Source: Bacillota bacterium
Lineage (GTDB): Bacteria > Bacillota > Limnochordia > Limnochordales > ZCTH02-B6
Reading direction: 5' to 3'
Length of the DNA stretch: 64,000 nucleotides
Assembly: GCA_017656145.1 (NCBI GenBank)
Contig: JACDOI010000009.1
Span: 1-64,000, forward strand
In this document: piece by piece, positions 60,176 to 64,000 of the stretch
Layout of the letters: every line of letters begins with the position of its first letter
How positions within the stretch are numbered: position 1 is the first letter of the stretch
Program-made: the position numbers and the translations under genes
Notes under the pieces: model-generated
Database searches by the model: none
Seen by the model: the letters and a program-made list of their open reading frames with translations, nothing else
What the model was told of the DNA's origin: nothing

Positions 60176-60880
60176 ATGACGACGGTCGGTGTCGGTCTTG
60201 TCCTGCCGCACCCGCTTCCCCGCTCGCCGTTGCTTTCGGCGTTGCGGCGGGATCCCCGGGTGCGGGTCGTCTTCGAAGTCCACGATTTGGCAGATTTGTC
60301 CGCGGCGGTTTCCGGACCGCGCCCGGCGGTCATCCTGGCCGACGCGGATGTGGCCGGCGGGGTCCGGCCGCTCATGCGGGCGCTCAAGGCGCGGTTTGCC
60401 GGGGTGCCGGTGGTGCTGTTCGACCGGACGGCCGATCCCGCCCGAGCCCAGCGGGCCCGGAACTTGGGCGCGGCCGCGGTGCTGACCTTCCGGAGCCGTC
60501 CCGAACGATTTGTTGCCCGGGTGCTGGACGTGGCGGAAACCGCTGGCGGTGCCCGCCCGTTGCCGCCGCGGCTTTTCGACCGGTTGACGCCCCGGGAATG
60601 GGACATCTTGTGCTTCTTGGCCCAACGGTACAGCGCCCGGGAGATCGCGGCCGAGCTGACATTGTCCTACGCCACCGTCAGAACTCATATCCGGAACATA
60701 TACGCAAAGTGCGGCGTCGGCTCCCGCGAGGCCGCGGCCCGGGTAGCGGAGCATCTTTTGCGGGAGCGGCCGGCAAGCGACAAGGAGGTATCACGGGATG
60801 AGCGGACCGGTGGACGTGATGGCCGAGCCGACTCCCAATCCCAACGCGTACAAGTTCACCCTGGATCGGGCGGTAACTGA
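60176..60880 (+). CDS. LuxR-family regulator with degenerate receiver domain
   Basis: 234 residues. The C-terminal LuxR-type helix-turn-helix is complete (LTPREWDILCFLAQRYSAREIAAELTLS, in part: SYATVRTHIRNIYAKCGV). The N-terminal 120 residues fold like a receiver (VILADADVAGG), but the acidic pair after strand 1 is replaced by LVLPHP and the conserved Lys region reads AAVLTFRSRPE. Phosphorylation is therefore doubtful. ATG 60176 lies 12 bases after GGAGGTG; ATG 60119 is possible. The last 83 bases overlap the Nfu-like gene. Confidence 0.85.
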   Translation: MTTVGVGLVLPHPLPRSPLLSALRRDPRVRVVFEVHDLADLSAAVSGPRPAVILADADVAGGVRPLMRALKARFAGVPVVLFDRTADPARAQRARNLGAAAVLTFRSRPERFVARVLDVAETAGGARPLPPRLFDRLTPREWDILCFLAQRYSAREIAAELTLSYATVRTHIRNIYAKCGVGSREAAARVAEHLLRERPASDKEVSRDERTGGRDGRADSQSQRVQVHPGSGGN

Positions 60881-61082
60881 GGGCGGCAGCCGCTCGTTTG
60901 TGAGCCCGGAGCAGGCGGCCGCCGATCCGCTGGCTTCCCGCCTGTTCACGGTGGACGGCGTGCGATCGCTGTTTTTCCTCAACAACTTCATCACCGTCAC
61001 CCGGGACCCGGCGCGCCCGTGGGAAGAGTTGGTGCCGGCAGTCGTCGAGGTCATCCGGGACCATTTTGACGTCAGCCCATGA
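60798..61082 (+). CDS. stand-alone Nfu/NifU N-terminal scaffold domain
   Basis: 94-residue protein matching the Nfu N-terminal domain: EPTPNPNAYKFTLDR, PLASRLFTVDGVRSLFFLNNFITVTRD, W.EL..V. The cluster-carrying CxxC NifU domain is absent. Such stand-alone domains occur in Bacillota and are thought to aid iron-sulfur cluster delivery. ATG 60798 follows AAGGAGG at 9 bases, a strong site. It overlaps the LuxR gene upstream and the small basic gene downstream. Confidence 0.9.
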   Translation: MSGPVDVMAEPTPNPNAYKFTLDRAVTEGGSRSFVSPEQAAADPLASRLFTVDGVRSLFFLNNFITVTRDPARPWEELVPAVVEVIRDHFDVSP

Positions 61083-61273
61083 GCCGGTACCGGATTCGAT
61101 ACCGCGATGGCGTCCAGGAACGGGTGCGGGGCTTCGACTCGAAGGCCGAGGCGTTCCGCTGGTTCAACGACGAGTGCCCAGCGGCTGAGGCGACGTTCGA
61201 GGAAACCAGGGCCGACGGCACCACGGGAAAGCCGAAAATCCTGCGGCGCCGCCGGCGGGAACGGGACAGTTGA
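61079..61273 (+). CDS. small basic protein, unknown
   Basis: 64 residues, net positive, ending in an Arg-rich run (KILRRRRRERDS). A beta-beta-alpha pattern (YRIRYRDGVQERVRGFDSK, AFRWFNDECPAAEATFEE) suggests a small folded domain. ATG overlaps the Nfu-domain stop by 4 bases, so coupled translation is likely. It is followed by a hairpin. Function unknown. Confidence 0.6.
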   Translation: MSRYRIRYRDGVQERVRGFDSKAEAFRWFNDECPAAEATFEETRADGTTGKPKILRRRRRERDS

Positions 61274-61274
61274 C

Positions 61275-61297
61275 GCGCCCCGGCGTTGCCGGGGCGC
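61275..61297. terminator. hairpin between convergent operon end and thyX
   Basis: GCGCCCCGGC-GTT-GCCGGGGCGC, a perfect 10-bp stem starting 1 base after the small gene's stop and 54 bases before the thyX stop. No T-tract. Likely serves one or both convergent transcripts. Confidence 0.6.
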
Positions 61298-61350
61298 GCG
61301 GTCATCAGGCGGGAGTCGCGGCGGGGGCCACTCCGGGCTGGCCCCGGGCG

Positions 61351-62370
61351 TTACGCGCCGGGCGCCGAGGAAGTTCCGGCGCGGCGCGGCACCGCTTGCC
61401 GCAGCGGGGCGTCGTCGGGCCAGTCCCGGATCCAGTCCCGGATCTGGCCGACGGTGACGTCAGGAGGCAGCTTGATCCCGTTGGTGGCCGAATTGTAGAA
61501 CGACAAAAGGCGCGGCAGGCTGTGCGGGAACACCGGTTCGACCAGCTTGCGCACGGCCCGGGCGTACTGGCGGATTTCCCACATGGCCAGCTCGCCGTGG
61601 GGGTTAGGGGCCGGCGTTTCTTCGGGGGCGCCGGGTTCCTTGCCGTCGTCCCGCTGGTGCAAAAACCAGGCGACGGCCTGGATGCTGGCGGTCCACCGCC
61701 AGACGGTGTACAGGCCGTACGCGTGCAGAAACAGCCGGGCCTGCTCCGCCGCGATGCCGTCGGCCAGCGCCTCCTCGAAATCTCGCAGCGACTGCTCTTG
61801 CCGTTCGACCCAGCGGGCGGCCCACTTGCGCTGGAGTTCTTCCGCCACCGGGCCGGACGAGCCCTGCTTGCCCTTGGCCGGTTTGGCCCGCCACCAGGAC
61901 GGGGTGTAGTACTCGGGCGGCAGTGTCACGTAGCGCCGGGACGCTTCGTTGCGGCTTTGCATCGGATCGGCCATCATGCCGTGGCCGCCGTCGTCGCCTT
62001 GGCCGGTCCAGAAAAACTCCTCGGGAATTTCCACTCCCAAAAATTGGGCGGTGTCCACCGTGTGGTGGGAGCCGATGCGGTACTTGAACCACTCCCGGGC
62101 CACCATGAGCGGCGCCTTGATTTCCAGCTTCACCAGGCCGCCGCGAAAGGGCGATGTGTGCTCGTTTTCGGCCAAAAAGTCCAAAAGCCGTATGTCCCGA
62201 TCCTTTAGCGTTTCGGAGCGCTTCATGTACGACGCCCGGGCGTCGTTGACCGGGGTCAGATCGGTTCCCATCACGTCCTCGAGGCGGACGTAGCCCCGGT
62301 CCAGCACTGGGATCTCGCGCGGTTCGGGCTGGGGCGCGGTGCGGGGTTCGTTGGTCTGTCGGCTAGACAA
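61351..62370 (-). CDS. thyX: FAD-dependent thymidylate synthase with split ThyX motif
   Basis: 339-residue flavin enzyme methylating dUMP to dTMP; usual ThyX is 220-260. Start TTG 62370 has GGAGGAGG 8 bases upstream. The signature RHRxxSxNExSxRY is split here. REWFKYRIG (residues 92-100) holds the first part with Lys-Tyr-Arg in place of Arg-His-Arg, and SRNEASRRY (139-147) holds the rest, with about 38 inserted residues between. A second insertion near 155-200 is Trp/Lys-rich (YYTPSWWRAKPAKGKQG). Late conserved regions (AYGLYTVWRWTASIQAVAWFL) remain. No thyA is seen. Probably functional but unusual. Confidence 0.87.
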   Translation of the reverse strand: MSSRQTNEPRTAPQPEPREIPVLDRGYVRLEDVMGTDLTPVNDARASYMKRSETLKDRDIRLLDFLAENEHTSPFRGGLVKLEIKAPLMVAREWFKYRIGSHHTVDTAQFLGVEIPEEFFWTGQGDDGGHGMMADPMQSRNEASRRYVTLPPEYYTPSWWRAKPAKGKQGSSGPVAEELQRKWAARWVERQEQSLRDFEEALADGIAAEQARLFLHAYGLYTVWRWTASIQAVAWFLHQRDDGKEPGAPEETPAPNPHGELAMWEIRQYARAVRKLVEPVFPHSLPRLLSFYNSATNGIKLPPDVTVGQIRDWIRDWPDDAPLRQAVPRRAGTSSAPGA

Positions 62371-62424
62371 CGGCTATTCCTCCTCCGCGGGACATGCCCG
62401 CTTTCATCCTAGTTCGCTAGCCGC

Positions 62425-62458
62425 AAAAAAAACCTTCCCCCAACTCCACGGGGGAAGG
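62425..62458 (-). terminator. intrinsic terminator of aspA
   Basis: On the minus strand CCTTCCCCC-GTGGAGTT-GGGGGAAGG is a perfect 9-bp stem followed by eight T. This is the clearest Rho-independent terminator in the window, 34 bases after the aspA stop. Confidence 0.92.
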
Positions 62459-62492
62459 CGCCGGATCGTCTCAAAGCGGGGGCGCGGGCGGA

Positions 62493-64000
62493 TCAGGCCC
62501 CCCGCGACGCTGCTGCAGAGGTTCCGGCCGGTTCCGCTCCGGTTTGGGCGCCCTCGAGCGGGCTTTCCCCGCAGCGTGCGGGAACACCGGCGGCGACGGG
62601 AACACGCCGTGAGACCGCTGCCGGCCTTCCCGTGAGATTGGCCGGATCCAGGACAGCGTCCAGCACGTCATCGGGCACTAGGGCCTGCTCCTGGACGACT
62701 TCCCGCAAAGGCCGGCCGGAGTTCAAGGTCTCCTTGGCGATGCGGGCCGCGGCTTCGTAGCCGATGTACGGGTTCAAGGCGGTGACGGCGCTGATCGACC
62801 GCTCAAGGTTCTGGCGGATGCGGTCGCGGTCGGCCTCGATCCCTTCGATGCACCGCTCGGCGAACGCTCGCGCCGCCCGGGCCAGCATGCGAGCTGAACC
62901 GAAGAGGTTGTGCATGAGGACCGGCTGCATGACGTTCAGCTCCAGCTGGCCGTTTTGGGCAGCCAGGACCACCGCCAGGTCGTTGCCTTGAACCTGAAAT
63001 GCCACCTGGTTGATGAGCTCCGGGATGACGGGATTGACCTTCCCCGGCATGATCGACGATCCCGGCTGCACCGGCGGCAGGCGAAGTTCCGCCAGGCCCG
63101 CGCGGGGGCCGGAGGCCAAAAGGCGCAGGTCGCTGGCGATCTTGCTGAGGGACACCGCGGCGGATCTGAGCGCGGCGGAAACGTGCACGAGGACGTCAAC
63201 GTTTTGGGTCGCGTCCACCAAGTTCGCGGCCTGCCGGATGTTTCGCCCGCTCCACCAGCCAAGCAGCTCCACCACTCGCTCGCCGTATCCCGCCGGCGCG
63301 TTGAGGCCGGTGCCGACCGCGGTGCCGCCGATGTTGACGACGAGCAGTCCAAAGGACGCGTCCCGGATGCGGGAAGCCTCTCGCCCAACGAGCGCGGCGT
63401 ACGCCTCAAACTCCTGGTCCAGGCCGATGGGCACGCCGTCCTGGAGGTGCGTGCGCCCCACTTTGACCACGCCGGCAAACGCCTTTGCCCGCCTGGCCAG
63501 GGCGAGGGCCAGCCCGTCCAGCGCGGCCGTGGTGTCGTCCAAGATCCGGAGCAGGGCAAGGCGGAACGCGGTGGGCACGACGTCGTTGGTCGATTGGGAC
63601 ATGTTGACGTGGGTGTTGGGATGGACGGTGCTGTAGTCGCCTTTGGGCCGGCCCAGCAGTTCCAGCGCCCGGTTGGCGATGACCTCGTTGGCGTTCATAT
63701 TGATGGACGTTCCGGCACCGCCTTGGATCGGATCGACCGGAAACTGATCGTCCCACACGCCCTGGGCCACTTCGCCGGCCGCGGCTTCGATGGGATCCGC
63801 CAGCGTCGCCGGCAAGCATCCGGCCTCCCGGTTGGCGCGGGCGCACGCCCGCTTGACCAACCCCAGCGCGTGAATGAGCTCGGGATCGATCCGCAGCCCG
63901 GTCACCGGGAAGTTGCGCACCGCCCGGAGCGTTTGGATGCCGTAGTACACGTCGTCGGGGACTTCCAGGGTTCCCAGCGAATCTTGCTCCACCCTCGCCA
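62493..64000 (-). CDS. aspA: aspartate ammonia-lyase, 5' end probably beyond window
   Basis: About 500 residues visible of the enzyme splitting aspartate to fumarate and ammonia. Diagnostic are QGGAGTSINMNANEVIANRALE (in part: GGAGTSINMNANEV), VHPNTHVNMSQSTNDV, GRTHLQDGVPI, and the catalytic Ser loop GSSIMPGKVNP. Relatives begin roughly 6-10 residues earlier (xRVEKDxLG), and the frame is open to position 64000. GTG 63992 is an in-window alternative. The last 40 residues are a low-complexity Ala/Gly/Arg tail beyond the normal end. Fumarase class II is the nearest alternative, but the YYGIQTLRA start favours AspA. Confidence 0.93.
   Translation of the reverse strand, partial: ARVEQDSLGTLEVPDDVYYGIQTLRAVRNFPVTGLRIDPELIHALGLVKRACARANREAGCLPATLADPIEAAAGEVAQGVWDDQFPVDPIQGGAGTSINMNANEVIANRALELLGRPKGDYSTVHPNTHVNMSQSTNDVVPTAFRLALLRILDDTTAALDGLALALARRAKAFAGVVKVGRTHLQDGVPIGLDQEFEAYAALVGREASRIRDASFGLLVVNIGGTAVGTGLNAPAGYGERVVELLGWWSGRNIRQAANLVDATQNVDVLVHVSAALRSAAVSLSKIASDLRLLASGPRAGLAELRLPPVQPGSSIMPGKVNPVIPELINQVAFQVQGNDLAVVLAAQNGQLELNVMQPVLMHNLFGSARMLARAARAFAERCIEGIEADRDRIRQNLERSISAVTALNPYIGYEAAARIAKETLNSGRPLREVVQEQALVPDDVLDAVLDPANLTGRPAAVSRRVPVAAGVPARCGESPLEGAQTGAEPAGTSAAASRGA

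Overview
The window is 64 kb of GC-rich (roughly two-thirds G+C), densely coded bacterial chromosome. It has no rRNA, tRNA, CRISPR array, phage or transposase that I could recognise. Three things point to a high-GC, aerobic or facultative member of the Bacillota (Limnochordia, Thermaerobacter or Symbiobacterium type): a Bacillus-style menaquinone cluster, an ATP-type PEP carboxykinase, and ThyX as the thymidylate synthase seen. This placement is inference. The two solute-binding proteins (TAXI and ProX) have ordinary Ala-X-Ala signal peptides and no lipobox cysteine, which would suit a cell with a periplasm. GTG and TTG starts and 4-base stop/start overlaps are common, so several starts rest on ribosome-binding sites.

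Left part (1-12.4 kb): a broken aldo/keto reductase at the edge and a succinate-semialdehyde-type dehydrogenase with an internal deletion (minus strand), a sugar epimerase, and a catabolic operon. The operon runs RpiR regulator, TAXI binding protein, DUF1850, fused TRAP permease, M29/NicX-like metalloenzyme, class III CoA-transferase. An XRE/ScfR-type regulator lies convergent to it. This looks like import and CoA activation of an organic acid.

12.5-30.4 kb: an orphan, strongly diverged KorA-like protein behind a near-consensus promoter; a PrcB-SIMPL secreted protein; a radical SAM protein; an esterase; an ABC exporter; two GntR/FCD regulators flanking a truncated enoyl-CoA hydratase and a 26-base poly-G tract; glutaryl-CoA dehydrogenase; RibD-C reductase; a thermonuclease; a GabT-like aminotransferase; and a ProVWX (glycine betaine) operon closed by a hairpin.

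30.7-40.9 kb: a histidine kinase/response regulator pair, a LysM protein, a thiosulfate-import pair (YeeE/TsuA plus TusA) behind its own promoter and inverted repeat, and an ECF-transporter S component fused in frame to an S9 peptidase. A possible structured RNA, a type-1 copper lipoprotein, glutamate dehydrogenase and a DMT transporter follow.

41-56 kb: a menaquinone operon headed by a TetR regulator with a perfect 18-bp palindrome in its leader (tetR-menF-D-H-B-A-E). It reads on into a Nudix/metallo-beta-lactamase fusion and an MFS transporter. Threonine synthase, pckA and a hot-dog thioesterase follow. menC is absent.

56-64 kb: a dGTPase-like HD protein; an operon of a Gfo/Idh dehydrogenase, DegT aminotransferase, small proteins, a LuxR regulator and a lone Nfu N-terminal domain; then, on the minus strand, a ThyX with a large insertion in its signature motif and aspartate ammonia-lyase running off the right edge. 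Together the genes describe amino-acid and organic-acid catabolism (GabT, GabD, GcdH, GDH, AspA, PckA), respiratory quinone synthesis and osmolyte uptake.
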